Part shown: in pieces, positions 34,543 through 44,198 of the stretch
Numbering within the stretch: position 1 is the stretch's first letter
Layout of the letters: every line of letters begins with the position of its first letter
Origin: Turicibacter sp. TJ11
Lineage (GTDB): Bacteria > Bacillota_I > Bacilli_A > MOL361 > Turicibacteraceae
Length of the DNA stretch: 64,000 nt
Assembly: GCF_021497505.1 (NCBI RefSeq)
Contig: NZ_CP069349.1
Location: forward strand, 397,861-461,860
Reading direction: 5' to 3'
The notes under the pieces: model-generated
The model's input: only the letters and a program-made list of their open reading frames with translations
Databases searched by the model: none
What the model was told of the DNA's origin: nothing
Made by a program: the position numbers and the translations under genes

Positions 34543-36696
34543 ATGATAAAAAATATTTTAACCATTTATAAAACCGATCTGAAACGCATTTTTTCTAACT
34601 ATGCGGCGATGATTGTCATTTTAGCACTGTGCATTTTACCATCCCTTTACGCTTGGTTTAATATCAAGGCATCATGGGATCCCTATGGACAAGAGGCAAC
34701 GAGTCAAATTAAAATTGGTGTCATTAATAACGATAAAGGAACGACGTTTAATAATCGTGAAATCAATATTGGTGATGAGGTGGTTGATCAGTTAAAAGAA
34801 AATGACCTCATGGGATGGCAGTTTGTCAGTGAAGAAGAGGGCGATAAAGCATTAGAAGAGGGAGAGTTTTATGCAACCATTACCATTCCAGATAACTTTT
34901 CAAAAGATATTACCTCATTAGTAAGTAGTGAGGTAAAAAAGGGTGAAATCATTTATCGCGTCAATGAAAAAATTAATGCGATTGCTCCTAAACTAACGAG
35001 TAAAGGTGCAACAGGTGTTCAAGAAAATATTAATAAAACCATCGTGGAAACAGTCAGTGGAATTTTATTTGAAAGTGGAAAAGAGCTTGGCTTAGAAATC
35101 CAAGAAACAGTTTTACCTCAACTTTCAACAGTTTATCATCAACTAGAGGAGTTAATTTCAAAGTTTGATGAGATGAATGAATTGGTTCAAACTGCGCATC
35201 AAGGTGGCATTCAGTTAAAGGATTTAATTGCATCCATTCAAACCGATTTACCACTCATTAGTGAAACCATTGTGTCAGCACAAGCAACGGTGACTTCGTT
35301 AGAGAGTTTCATTGAGACTTCAAAATCGTCTTTAGCAGACTTTATGCCAACCTTAAAAGAAGATATATCATTAGTTCAATCTATTGCTAATGACTTATTA
35401 ACTTACACAGAGGAGCTAAAACAGGCGATTGTAAACGGTACTGAGCAAGCACCACAATTAGTGTCGAATTTAATTAGCAAAATAGAAAGTACCCAAGGGC
35501 TCATTCAGTCACTGGTTAAGATTTTGGAGACGTTTAATAAGTTTCCTGCCGGAAAATTAGATGAGGTTATCAACCAACTAACGGATACATCTAATCAGCT
35601 CGATCAAGCCAAAGTGGTGTTAAATCAAGTGTATGAAAGTCTTCTTAAAGGAGGAGAACCAGATTTAACGGCATTAAATAAAGTTGAAACGCTACTCACT
35701 AATGTATCCACGACTATGGAAGATATTTATAACCGTTTTGATACAGCAATTACGCCAGCTTTAAATGAAGTGATTAACGAGGCATATGTGACGGCTGATC
35801 ATGTACTAACAGTGTTAAAGGAAGCACAAAATAAACTTCCAGAGGTTGAATCGTTATTAAATACAGCCTATGAAGGAGCAGATAAAGGAATTAATGCGAT
35901 TGAGTATGTTAATTCTAGTTTGCCAAAGGCAGAGGATAAGGTCAAAGAAATCACCTCAAAACTTGGTGACATTAATAATAGTCAAGATTTAAAAGAAGTA
36001 TTGTCTATCTTACAAGAGGCGGTCACTGAACGTCAAAACTTTATGACTTCACCAGTTGATTTAGTCGAAGAGACCATCTTTCCAATGCATAACTATGGTA
36101 CAGCGATGACGCCTTTTTACAGTGTTTTAGCTCAATGGGTCGGAATCACGTTATTAATCTCTATCTTATCTGTACATGCTTTAGGTAATTATCGTCCAAT
36201 TGAAGAGTACTTTGGTAAATTTTTATTGTTTGCCACGATCGCACTGATTCAAGGATTAATTATTGCTTTAGGCGACTTATACTTATTAAACATTTACTGT
36301 GTTAATCCAACCCTATTTATCGTTGGTTCATTATTAACGAGTGTCACATTTACTTTTATTATTTATTCACTCGTTTCTGTATTTGGAAATGTAGGGAAAG
36401 TGATCTCAATTATTTTACTTGTTTTACAAGTCGCGGGATCAGGAGGAACGTTTCCTATTCAATTAACGCCTAGATTTTTTCAAGTGATTCATCCGTTTTT
36501 ACCATTTACTTATGCGATTTCATTTGCACGCGAAGCCATCGGGGGTGTAGTCGTGACTGTTTTAATGAAAGATATCGTCATTATGTTGATCTATATGGTC
36601 ATGGTTATGTTAGTTTCCATCTTTTTAAAGAAACCTATTAATAAGCTATTATTTGGATTTGCCGAAAAGTTTGAAGAAAGTCAATTAGGAGAATAA
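34543..36696 (+). CDS. YhgE/Pip-domain ABC-2 type membrane protein
   Basis: A 717-residue protein. One N-terminal helix (ILALCILPSLYAWFNI), a large outside domain (about 40-530) rich in coiled-coil helices, then five or six C-terminal helices. The opening TDLKRIFSNYAAMIVI and KIGVINNDKGTTF are YhgE/Pip hallmarks. Relatives are phage infection protein of Lactococcus and components near type VII secretion genes; most have unknown roles. It follows a Fur-family regulator on the same transcript, so metal control is predicted. AAGGAAGAG precedes the ATG. Confidence 0.88.
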   Translation: MIKNILTIYKTDLKRIFSNYAAMIVILALCILPSLYAWFNIKASWDPYGQEATSQIKIGVINNDKGTTFNNREINIGDEVVDQLKENDLMGWQFVSEEEGDKALEEGEFYATITIPDNFSKDITSLVSSEVKKGEIIYRVNEKINAIAPKLTSKGATGVQENINKTIVETVSGILFESGKELGLEIQETVLPQLSTVYHQLEELISKFDEMNELVQTAHQGGIQLKDLIASIQTDLPLISETIVSAQATVTSLESFIETSKSSLADFMPTLKEDISLVQSIANDLLTYTEELKQAIVNGTEQAPQLVSNLISKIESTQGLIQSLVKILETFNKFPAGKLDEVINQLTDTSNQLDQAKVVLNQVYESLLKGGEPDLTALNKVETLLTNVSTTMEDIYNRFDTAITPALNEVINEAYVTADHVLTVLKEAQNKLPEVESLLNTAYEGADKGINAIEYVNSSLPKAEDKVKEITSKLGDINNSQDLKEVLSILQEAVTERQNFMTSPVDLVEETIFPMHNYGTAMTPFYSVLAQWVGITLLISILSVHALGNYRPIEEYFGKFLLFATIALIQGLIIALGDLYLLNIYCVNPTLFIVGSLLTSVTFTFIIYSLVSVFGNVGKVISIILLVLQVAGSGGTFPIQLTPRFFQVIHPFLPFTYAISFAREAIGGVVVTVLMKDIVIMLIYMVMVMLVSIFLKKPINKLLFGFAEKFEESQLGE

Positions 36697-36720
36697 TCGC
36701 ATGTTAAACATGCGATTTTC
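36695..36720 (+). terminator. Short hairpin after the YhgE/Pip gene
   Basis: Eleven-base arms aatcgcatgtt / aacatgcgatt, one-base loop, then TTTTC. Overlaps the stop codon. Confidence 0.7.
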
Positions 36721-36751
36721 TTCAATTTAAAGGGTTTAATCATGAAAAAAG

Positions 36752-36780
36752 TTGACACTAATTTAGGGTTGTGATATAAA
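36752..36780 (+). promoter_or_regulatory. Sigma-A promoter of htpG
   Basis: TTGACA (36752-36757), 17-base spacer, TATAAA (36775-36780). Confidence 0.88.
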
Positions 36781-36793
36781 TGAAATATAAATA

Positions 36794-36820
36794 TTAGCAC
36801 TCTATTATAACGAGTGATAA
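36794..36820 (+). promoter_or_regulatory. CIRCE element (HrcA operator)
   Basis: TTAGCACTC-N9-GAGTGATAA: one mismatch to the CIRCE consensus. It starts about 7 bases after the predicted transcription start, the normal place for HrcA repression. Confidence 0.92.
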
Positions 36821-36838
36821 AACAGAGGAGCGATCAAG

Positions 36839-38704
36839 TTGAAACAATTTAAAGCTGAATCAAAGCGATTATTAGACTTAATGATTAACTCAATTTACAC
36901 ACATCGTGAAATTTTCTTACGCGAGCTTATTTCAAACGCAAGTGATGCAATCGATAAACTTTATTATAAAGCTTTAACGGATTCTAATCTAACATTCAAT
37001 GCAGATGACTATTTTATTAAAGTGTCAGTGGACGAAGCAAATCGTCAAATTACGATTTCAGATACAGGAATTGGGATGACTGAAGCAGAGTTAGATGAGC
37101 ACTTAGGAGTTATTGCAAAAAGTGGTTCATTACAATTCAAAAAAGATACAGAATTAGAAGATGGACATGACATTATCGGACAATTCGGAGTTGGATTTTA
37201 TTCAGCTTTCTTAGTTGCAGATAAAGTAACGGTTATTACAAAATCATTAACATCAGACACAGCTTATAAATGGGAATCTTGCGGAGCTGATGGATACACG
37301 ATTGAACCATGTGAAAAAGCGACGGTTGGAACAGACATCATCTTAACAGTGAAAGAAAATACAGAAGATGAGAATTTCGATGAGTATTTAGATGTTTATA
37401 AATTAAAATCAATTATTAAAAAATATTCAGATTTCATTCGTTACCCAATTAAAATGGACTTAACACGTTCACAATTAAAAGAAGGTACTGAAAATGAATA
37501 CGAAGAAATTACTGAAGAACAAACAGTAAATAGTATGGTTCCAATTTGGAAGAAAAATAAACGTGAATTAACAGATGAAGATTATGAAAACTTCTATAAT
37601 GAAAAACATTTTGGATTTGACAAACCATTAGCTCATGTTCATTTAAGTGTCGATGGAACGGTAAGCTACAATGCGATTTTATACATTCCAGAAAAAATGC
37701 CATACGATTTTTATACAACAGAGTATGAAAAAGGATTAGAACTTTATTCAAGTGGTGTATTAATTATGAATAAATGTTCAGATTTATTACCAGACTACTT
37801 TAGCTTTGTTAAAGGGATTGTGGATTCAGAAGATTTATCATTAAACATTTCACGTGAAATTTTACAACATGACCGCCAATTAAAATTAATTGCTAAAAAC
37901 ATTAAAACAAAAATTAAAAATGAATTAGAGAAAATGATTAAAAATGATCGCGAGAAGTACGAAACGTTCTATCAATCATTTGGACGTCAATTAAAATATG
38001 GCGTTTACTCTGATTTTGGAGCAAATAAAGACGTTTTACAAGATTTATTAATGTTTGCTTCATCACACGAAGATAAATTAGTAACGTTAGATGAATATGT
38101 ATCACGTATGAAAGAGGATCAAACGCATATTTACTATGCGGTGGGTGAATCAATTGATCGTATTAAAAAGTTACCTCAATCAGAAGCAGTTTTAGATAAA
38201 GGATATGAAATCTTATACTTCACAGAAGATATCGATGAATTTGCGATTAAGATGTTAATGTCATATCAAGATAAAGAATTTAAATCGGTATCAAGCGCTG
38301 ATTTAGGATTAGATACAGATGCACAAGATGAAGAAGCAACGAAAGAGTTTGCGACATTATTTGAAACAATGACGACAGCGTTAAGTGGAAAAGTTAAATC
38401 AGTACGTGCGAGCCGTCGTTTAAAATCTCATCCAGTTTGCTTAGCAAATGAAGGGGATTTATCAATTGAGATGGAAAAAGTATTAAACGCGATGCCAAAT
38501 GCACAACAAGTGAAAGCAGATAAAGTATTAGAGGTTAACGTGAATCACGAAGTGTTTAAATCGTTACAAAATGCTTATGAAACAGATAAAGAAAAATTTG
38601 ATTTATTTACAGACGTGTTATACAATCAAGCCCGTTTAATTGAAGGATTAGATATCGAAGATCCAGTGGCATTTACAAATAACGTTTGTCAATTAATGAA
38701 GTAA
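36839..38704 (+). CDS. htpG: Hsp90 chaperone HtpG
   Basis: A 621-residue ATP-dependent cytoplasmic chaperone. The ATPase domain shows [20 protein letters not shown] and [11 protein letters not shown]; the middle domain has [12 protein letters not shown] and [13 protein letters not shown]; the C-terminal dimer domain ends the protein. The start is a TTG at 36839 with GAGGAG upstream, giving [16 protein letters not shown], the usual family start. A CIRCE element between promoter and start indicates HrcA heat-shock control. A strong terminator follows. Confidence 0.96.
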   Translation: MKQFKAESKRLLDLMINSIYTHREIFLRELISNASDAIDKLYYKALTDSNLTFNADDYFIKVSVDEANRQITISDTGIGMTEAELDEHLGVIAKSGSLQFKKDTELEDGHDIIGQFGVGFYSAFLVADKVTVITKSLTSDTAYKWESCGADGYTIEPCEKATVGTDIILTVKENTEDENFDEYLDVYKLKSIIKKYSDFIRYPIKMDLTRSQLKEGTENEYEEITEEQTVNSMVPIWKKNKRELTDEDYENFYNEKHFGFDKPLAHVHLSVDGTVSYNAILYIPEKMPYDFYTTEYEKGLELYSSGVLIMNKCSDLLPDYFSFVKGIVDSEDLSLNISREILQHDRQLKLIAKNIKTKIKNELEKMIKNDREKYETFYQSFGRQLKYGVYSDFGANKDVLQDLLMFASSHEDKLVTLDEYVSRMKEDQTHIYYAVGESIDRIKKLPQSEAVLDKGYEILYFTEDIDEFAIKMLMSYQDKEFKSVSSADLGLDTDAQDEEATKEFATLFETMTTALSGKVKSVRASRRLKSHPVCLANEGDLSIEMEKVLNAMPNAQQVKADKVLEVNVNHEVFKSLQNAYETDKEKFDLFTDVLYNQARLIEGLDIEDPVAFTNNVCQLMK

Positions 38705-38713
38705 TTTAATAGC

Positions 38714-38746
38714 AAAAGGAGCCTGTCTGTTGAGCAGGCTCCTTTT
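38714..38746 (+). terminator. Terminator after htpG
   Basis: Eleven-base arms aaaggagcctg / caggctccttt with T-run. Confidence 0.9.
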
Positions 38747-38978
38747 ATGTTGATCTCTTTATGAATATGAAACAAAGCCAAAATAGAAGTCAACATCTCA
38801 TCAATCAACGTCTAAGTATAAGTGGTATCAAAAAGAGTGAGTTTTGTTTCATTAGAAATAGCAAAGAGAATGAAAGCGTATTGTCAGAGAAAGTCGAATT
38901 GGATATAATTAAGGAAGATAGGGTATAAGATAATAAAAAATTGACATATAAAATGAATAGAAAGGATTGATTCCAGTT

Positions 38979-39728
38979 ATGAAGAAGCGGGTAAAAGATA
39001 ATATTATCATTGGAGGAGGATTGCTTTTATTATCGTTAATTTTACACTATATTCATGTTTTAATTTTTAAAGATATTCATCATACAATGATTTTCTTAGT
39101 TGCGGATATTGCATTTATTCCAATGGAAGTATTTTTTACAAGTATGATTTTAGAGCGTATGCTCGAACGACGTGAAAAAGAGCATGGAAAAGAGAAGTTA
39201 AATATGTTAGTCGGAGTGTTCTATGCAGAAATTGGGACACAATTATTAGGTTACTTTGTTGAGCAAGATGATCGTGTTTCAATTTGTAAGAAGTTACGTA
39301 TTAAAGATCCTTCTATCTGGGATGAGGACTATTTTAAACGACTTCAACAACTAAACTCAACGTATCACTATGAAGTGTCCTTAGAAAAAGTCGATTTAAT
39401 TCAACTCAAAGAGTTATTACATGATGGGAAAAATTTATTAATTACGTTAATGACAACGGAAAGTTTACATGATCATGAAACATTTACTGAAATGTTAATG
39501 TTAATCATGCATTTGAAAGAAGAATTAGATCTTCGTGATATCTCATCTTTAAACGAAAGTGAACGCCTGCATTTAGAGCAAGATATGACAGCCTTATATC
39601 GTTACTTAACATATGAGTGGTGTTATTATTTAAATTATTTAAGTAAACATTATCCAGGACTTTTCAATACAGCGATTATGTTAAGCCCATTTAATAAAAA
39701 GCATGAACGTTGTCAATTAGAAGGATAA
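38979..39728 (+). CDS. Hypothetical membrane protein with long cytoplasmic tail
   Basis: About 249 residues. Two N-terminal membrane helices (IIIGGGLLLLSLILHYI and MIFLVADIAFIPMEVFFTS) lead into a basic coiled segment (LERRLEKEHGKEK-like) and a long helical soluble domain. Not recognised by name. The TTG at 38967 abuts the AAAGGA site, so the ATG at 38979 is used, although the 12-base spacing is long. The region 38747-38966 before it shows no other gene. Confidence 0.65.
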   Translation: MKKRVKDNIIIGGGLLLLSLILHYIHVLIFKDIHHTMIFLVADIAFIPMEVFFTSMILERMLERREKEHGKEKLNMLVGVFYAEIGTQLLGYFVEQDDRVSICKKLRIKDPSIWDEDYFKRLQQLNSTYHYEVSLEKVDLIQLKELLHDGKNLLITLMTTESLHDHETFTEMLMLIMHLKEELDLRDISSLNESERLHLEQDMTALYRYLTYEWCYYLNYLSKHYPGLFNTAIMLSPFNKKHERCQLEG

Positions 39729-39749
39729 CCAATTGAGGTGAAAAAAGTC

Positions 39750-40610
39750 ATGATATTAAATCAACACCAATTCATAGGAATAGTGGCCCTTTCTAATGGA
39801 TTAAGTGAAAGTCAACGCCCTGTTATGAAGGAGCTAGAGCTTACTTTAAATCAATTAGGATTACAAGTGAGGTGGCCATCTAAACTATTTCGTATCCATC
39901 AAGTTTATCATGCCACGGATCAAGAAAAAGCGCAGATGCTTATGGAGTTTTATCAAGATGAACAAGTTCAAGCTATTTTTGATGTTTCAGGTGGCGATTT
40001 AGCGAATGGAGTGTTACCTTATTTAGATTATGAAATGATTAAAAGACACCCAAAGCCGTTTTTTGGATACAGTGATTTAACGGTTGTATTAAATGCGTTA
40101 CATAAAAAAACATCTCACCCTACTTATCTTTATCAAATCCGACATTTAGTTGGGCCACTGGCTCAGTATCAACAAAAGCTGTTTTATCAAACTTTTTTTC
40201 ACAACCAAAAAGATTTATTTACATGGGATGTGAAATGGATTCAAGGAGAAAGCATGCAAGGAGAAGTAGTCGGTGGAAATATTCGTTGTTTCTTAAAGTT
40301 AGCGGGTACAGAGTACATGCCATCCTTTAAAGGAAAACTTTTATTATTAGAAAGTTACAGTGGCGATGTAGCAAAAATGGCGACTTATTTAAATCAGTAT
40401 AAACAACTTCATATATTTGAAGAGATTAATGGTTTAATTTTAGGCCATTTTACAGAAATGCAACAGAAAGAATATGAACCTGATATAATCAACTTAGTTC
40501 GTATGATTGTTGACAATGATCAATTACCGATTGTTAAAACAGAGGATATTGGACATGGTGCTAATTCAAAGGCAGCTATCATTGGTGAAACCCTCACTCT
40601 CGTTCGATAA
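39750..40610 (+). CDS. S66-family peptidase (LD-carboxypeptidase/MccF-like)
   Basis: A serine carboxypeptidase of about 287 residues. S66 enzymes trim murein tetrapeptides or self-immunity peptides. The nucleophile Ser lies in FFGYSDLT; VSGGDLANGVLPYLD is a family block; the catalytic Glu is probably in LLLLESYSGD and the His in DIGHGANSKAAIIG. There is no signal peptide, so it acts in the cytoplasm as in peptidoglycan recycling. GAGG lies 11 bases before the ATG at 39750. The small Cys gene follows 16 bases on. Confidence 0.85.
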   Translation: MILNQHQFIGIVALSNGLSESQRPVMKELELTLNQLGLQVRWPSKLFRIHQVYHATDQEKAQMLMEFYQDEQVQAIFDVSGGDLANGVLPYLDYEMIKRHPKPFFGYSDLTVVLNALHKKTSHPTYLYQIRHLVGPLAQYQQKLFYQTFFHNQKDLFTWDVKWIQGESMQGEVVGGNIRCFLKLAGTEYMPSFKGKLLLLESYSGDVAKMATYLNQYKQLHIFEEINGLILGHFTEMQQKEYEPDIINLVRMIVDNDQLPIVKTEDIGHGANSKAAIIGETLTLVR

Positions 40611-40626
40611 AAAAGGAGTTGATAAA

Positions 40627-40806
40627 ATGACTAAAAAGCGAGAGGCTCATTGTGGATCATGTGAGTATAATGTCAATAACTACTGCATGAGTCAGCAAGG
40701 ATATTATTTTTATGGGGAAGCCATCTCAGATGAAGACGTTTTGTGTGAGGATTGGTTAGAAAATGTACAATCTTATTCGTATTATTTAACAGCTAAAACA
40801 AAGTAA
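40627..40806 (+). CDS. Small Cys-containing protein (59 residues)
   Basis: MTKKREAHCGSCEYNVNNYC... with four Cys (two in CGSC, one in NNYC, one in VLCEDW): spacing C-x2-C-x7-C suggests a zinc site or ferredoxin-like fold. Unrecognised. AAGGAG lies 8 bases before the ATG at 40627, better than the overlapping longer reading that begins inside the peptidase gene. It is probably co-transcribed with the peptidase. Confidence 0.7.
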   Translation: MTKKREAHCGSCEYNVNNYCMSQQGYYFYGEAISDEDVLCEDWLENVQSYSYYLTAKTK

Positions 40807-40810
40807 ATCA

Positions 40811-40849
40811 AACAAAAAATCCTAGTTTCAGTCACTAGGATTTTTTGTT
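40811..40849 (+). terminator. Terminator at the left island boundary
   Basis: Sixteen-base arms (aacaaaaaatcctagt / actaggattttttgtt), 7-nt loop. The first 142-bp repeat starts inside this stem. Confidence 0.9.
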
Positions 40850-40962
40850 TGTTATATTTTACAAAAGAAATGAATAATCTGTTAGTGTTAGAGAATTAAA
40901 AGGGGAGGCGATCGTTTATGTATTGTCGAAATTGTGGGAAAGAATTAAATGAAAATGCTGAT
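40821..40962 (+). repeat. 142-bp direct repeat, left copy
   Basis: Identical base for base to 53863-54004. It spans half of a terminator, a leader, and the first 15 codons of a zinc-ribbon gene. Confidence 0.97.
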
Positions 40963-41082
40963 GTTTGTGTAAAGTGTGGGGCAAATTTAAGTAAACGACG
41001 AGTTGTCAATACAAATGCGACAGTTTCTCATGAAATAGCTCGATTCCCTACCAAAGGAGGATACCACTTTGTGGGTAGGTGA
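40918..41082 (+). pseudogene. Truncated zinc-ribbon/TM2 gene, left copy
   Basis: Starts MYCRNCGKELNENADVCVKCGANL, a zinc ribbon with C-x2-C...C-x2-C, then runs into the IS30 end near 41003 and reads on out of homology to a TGA at 41080. The TM2 membrane part is missing. It shares 142 bases exactly with the right copy but diverges after codon 15. AGGGGAGG before its ATG is intact, so a 54-residue fusion could still be made. Confidence 0.8.
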
Positions 41083-42128
41083 CCCATGAAGTTTTCCAAC
41101 CTAAACATTTTCGTGGTCTATGATTAATGAGGAAAAGTGCCTCATTAATCTCTTCGTCACTGACTCGTGCTAAATCTGTCTTCTTCGGGAAAAACTCTCG
41201 AAGAAGACCATTGGCATTTTCATTACTTCCTATGCACCAAGATGAATAAGCATCTGCGAAGTAAACAGGAACCTTTAAATTAGCTTCTACTTTAGAATAA
41301 CAAGCAAACTCTTTTCCACGATCAACGGTATAAGTTTTAAAGGTGTCTTTAGGAAAGAGTTCATATAATTGACTAATCGCTCGGTACATTTCTGTTGCTG
41401 AGCGATTTTCTATTTTAACGGCGACATAAAAGCGTGTTTGACGTTCAACAAAGGTCACTAAACAACCTTTACTTTGACCACGACTCGAAACAACGGTATC
41501 CAATACCCCATACCCTACCAGTGGAGGATTTATTCATCTTCGATGAATGGCAGGGAACCCAGCCCAAACGTTTCACGTCTTTTTACGTCTTTTGGACGTT
41601 GATGAATGGAGGTTCCAATGTTAAATCGTCCACGTGTTTCTCGTGGTTTTCGACGCTTTCCTTTTTGTCTTAAACAACTTAAAATGGTTCCATCATAAAT
41701 CCAACGATAAATGGTTTTAAATGAAAGAACACCCTTTAAAACGGTATTAGAAATTTGGTCAGGTGACTAGGTTAGCCTTAAATATTTTTGAATGATTTGT
41801 ATCAGTTGTTGTGATCTCAACTCTTTACGATGACAAACTAAGCGACGTTGCCTAGCTAATTCATCAGCTAACTCAGCCTGATACGTCTCTTGAGTATTTC
41901 GTTTCAGTTCACGAGCAATCGTTGAATGATGTCGATTTAATTGCTCGGCAATTTGTCTCGCCCAGTAGCCCATTTTTGAAAGAACTTCTATACGTGTACG
42001 TTCAAATGTGTTAAGATGGTGATAACTCATAAATAGATCTCCTTGTTAAGAATTTGGTGTGGTAACTTCATTCTATAACAAAGATCCTATTTATGAGCTT
42101 TTTTTATGTGTCGCACTTAATATTACAA
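41003..42128 (-). mobile_element. IS30-family insertion sequence, decayed
   Basis: Imperfect terminal inverted repeats: TTGTCAATACAAATGCGACA at the left and the reverse of it near 42109-42128 (about 14 of 20 match). The left end may extend some bases further left. It interrupts the zinc-ribbon gene. A diverged second copy lies at 51556-52753. Confidence 0.75.
41048..42030 (-). pseudogene. IS30-family transposase, broken
   Basis: The N-terminal HTH part (YHHLNTFERTRIEVL, IAEQLNRHHSTIARELKRN) is read from 42030 to an in-frame TAG at 41767. The next part (SPDQISNTV...IYRWIYDG) continues in frame to about 41565, where about 58 foreign bases with stops break it. The DDE part (DTVVSSRGQSKG, TVDRGKEF, the late Glu in NENANGLLREFF) is then read from 41503 to 41048. 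At least two lesions make it non-functional. Confidence 0.85.
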
Positions 42129-42139
42129 TCTGTCTAACT

Positions 42140-43500
42140 TGAGAGAAGTATGATGAAGAGAATGAGTCAAAAGAAGTTTACAGATAAAGAAATCAACATT
42201 TTAAATAAAAACCCTTATGTTAAAAAGGTATCTGAAAAAGCCATTATTTATCATGATGAATTTAAACGTTTATTAGTTGTACAACTAGATGAAGGCAAAA
42301 CTCCTCGTATGTTTTTTTAACAAGCAGGATTTAATGTTGAGATGATCGGCATGAAACGGATTTGATCTGCTGTTTTTAGTTGGAAATTGGCTTATGAAAA
42401 ACCTGGATTATTTGGATTAAAAGATACGCTTCCGATGAATTCGGCACGTCGTTTAAATAGAGAGTTAACTGCTCAAGGGCAGACAGCTAAGCTTGAAGCT
42501 AAAATTAAATTATTAGAAGCAGAGAATGAATTATTAAAAAAGGTATATTTGATGGAGAGGGGGAGACTAAAGTAGTTAAATCCCTCACTCCTTCACAGAA
42601 ATATGAGTTAATTACACAAGTCATTGAACACTTTAACTTAAAAGGTGTCATCGGTTATTTTTGTGATACCTTAAACGTCTCACGCTCAGGCTATTATCGC
42701 TATTTTAGTGGTGATGCAAAATAGAATCGACTAAAATGTGAAGAAGTGGATTTAATGGTTAGAGATCTTATTTTGAACATTTTTAATCATCGTGGATACA
42801 AAAAAGGATCTCTTCAAATTAAAATGATATTAGAAGGTGAAATGGGGATTGTTTATAGCCTTAAACGAATTAGACGCATCATGAAAAGATAGAGAATTAT
42901 CCGTCCCCATCGTCGAAGGAAACCCTATTTAAAACAACTAAAAGCAATAGAAGAACATCGCGTTTTTAAATCGAGAATTTAGAGAAGAAACAACAGGTAA
43001 AGTCTTACTCACTGATATTACTTATTTATATTATGGAACTATCTATCGATTATTTTAGATGCCTCAACCATTAAAATTTTATCTTATCATGTTTCGGATA
43101 GTTTAGGGATGCCATTGGGGACTTAAAGCATTGAAAAACTATTTAGGAATAAACCAATCCCACTTCATCCAGAAGCGTTTATCCACTCTGATCAAGGAGC
43201 CATGATACCATCCTAACCTTCCAAGCTCTATTAAAGAAAAAGGGATTAGGTCAATCCATGTCTCGAAAAGGAAACTGTTGGGATAATACACCACAAGAAT
43301 CTTTCTTTGATTACTTCAAAGATGAATCCCTATTAAAGAATGCCAAACATTAGATGAGGTAAAATGTGAAGTCAAACGATATAAGATGTATCATAATATA
43401 GCACGTTATCAATGGAATTAAAAAAAGATGACTCCTGTGGGGGACAGAAATCATCTTTCAAATGTAGCTTAACTCATGGTTTTTTGAAATGTCCTTGACA
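42140..43500 (+). mobile_element. IS3-family element remnant
   Basis: An OrfA/OrfB pair broken by many stops. OrfB stretches seen include RSGYYRYFSGD, HRGYKKGSLQIK, RRIMKR, SRKGNCWDNTPQESFFDYFKDE and the C-terminal KKMTPV, all typical of IS3 transposases. Ends are approximate because terminal repeats were not found. Confidence 0.75.
42150..42575 (+). pseudogene. IS3-family OrfA, two in-frame stops
   Basis: Begins MMKRMSQKKFTDKEI and continues as DEFKRLLVVQLDEGKTPRMFF, TAA (42318), QAGFNVEMIGMKRI, TGA, then SAVFSWKLAYEKPGLFGL and a leucine-zipper end LLEAENELLKKVYLMERGR. The frame is otherwise kept throughout, so point mutations killed it. Confidence 0.8.
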
Positions 43501-43582
43501 TAAGTTCCAGATTACCTTATTAATACGCTTCTTAATTCATATCAAGTGATAAATACTGATTGAAAAAAAGAGTGTTAGAAAT

Positions 43583-44176
43583 TTAAGGATATAAATAATT
43601 TAAAAAAGTTAATACAGTATCTTTGTTTGAACAATTTTTAATTATTCCTAAATATAGATTCCCATTAAAATTAAATTTGGACATTAAAGGGCTATTCGTT
43701 ATCTCGATAACAGAGGAAGTGTCGTCAATAGTTAATAAGTGGTTTTGTAGAGAACTATTAGAACTTAATTCATCCAGAGAATATAGGAAATCATTTTCAC
43801 TAAAATAATTTAGAGAAGAATCATCCATTATGACTATGTCTAACTGTTGAGCATTGATTGTTGCTAGAAGTTTTAAATGTGAGGCATAGGTGATTTCGTA
43901 TTCTTCTTCAGTTGGATTATTTTTAATATAAAGATTATCGTAAAGTTGTACTTTAGCATCATCAATAGTAAGAGTAGTAATAAAATTATCACTTATAACA
44001 AGTGATGCTTGATCACTTAAATTAACATTAACTAAACCGATATTAAGAATGATATCTTTTCTAAATAGGAGGCCGTGAGTTATATTAATGACGAAGTATA
44101 GTAGTAGGATAATAGCTAAAACATGAAATTTATAATAGTCATAAAAATATCTTAATTTATTAAATTCCACACTCAT
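43583..44176 (-). CDS. Membrane-anchored protein of unknown role in the sugar cassette
   Basis: A 197-residue protein with a short basic start, one membrane helix (FHVLAIILLLYFVINITHG) and a polar domain outside the cell. Unrecognised as a named family; similar anchored proteins are often found beside YesL genes. It is the last of three minus-strand genes (LacI, YesL, this). The outside domain, with NTLLT-like strands and DIVIMDDSSLNYF, slightly resembles a type 2 binding protein core, but too small for one. Confidence 0.65.
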   Translation of the reverse strand: MSVEFNKLRYFYDYYKFHVLAIILLLYFVINITHGLLFRKDIILNIGLVNVNLSDQASLVISDNFITTLTIDDAKVQLYDNLYIKNNPTEEEYEITYASHLKLLATINAQQLDIVIMDDSSLNYFSENDFLYSLDELSSNSSLQNHLLTIDDTSSVIEITNSPLMSKFNFNGNLYLGIIKNCSNKDTVLTFLNYLYP

Positions 44177-44198
44177 TTATATATTTCTCCTTTATTTT

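Noticed and set aside
43623-43808. Small ORF antisense to the anchored membrane protein
   Set aside because: Reverse-frame shadow without a ribosome site.
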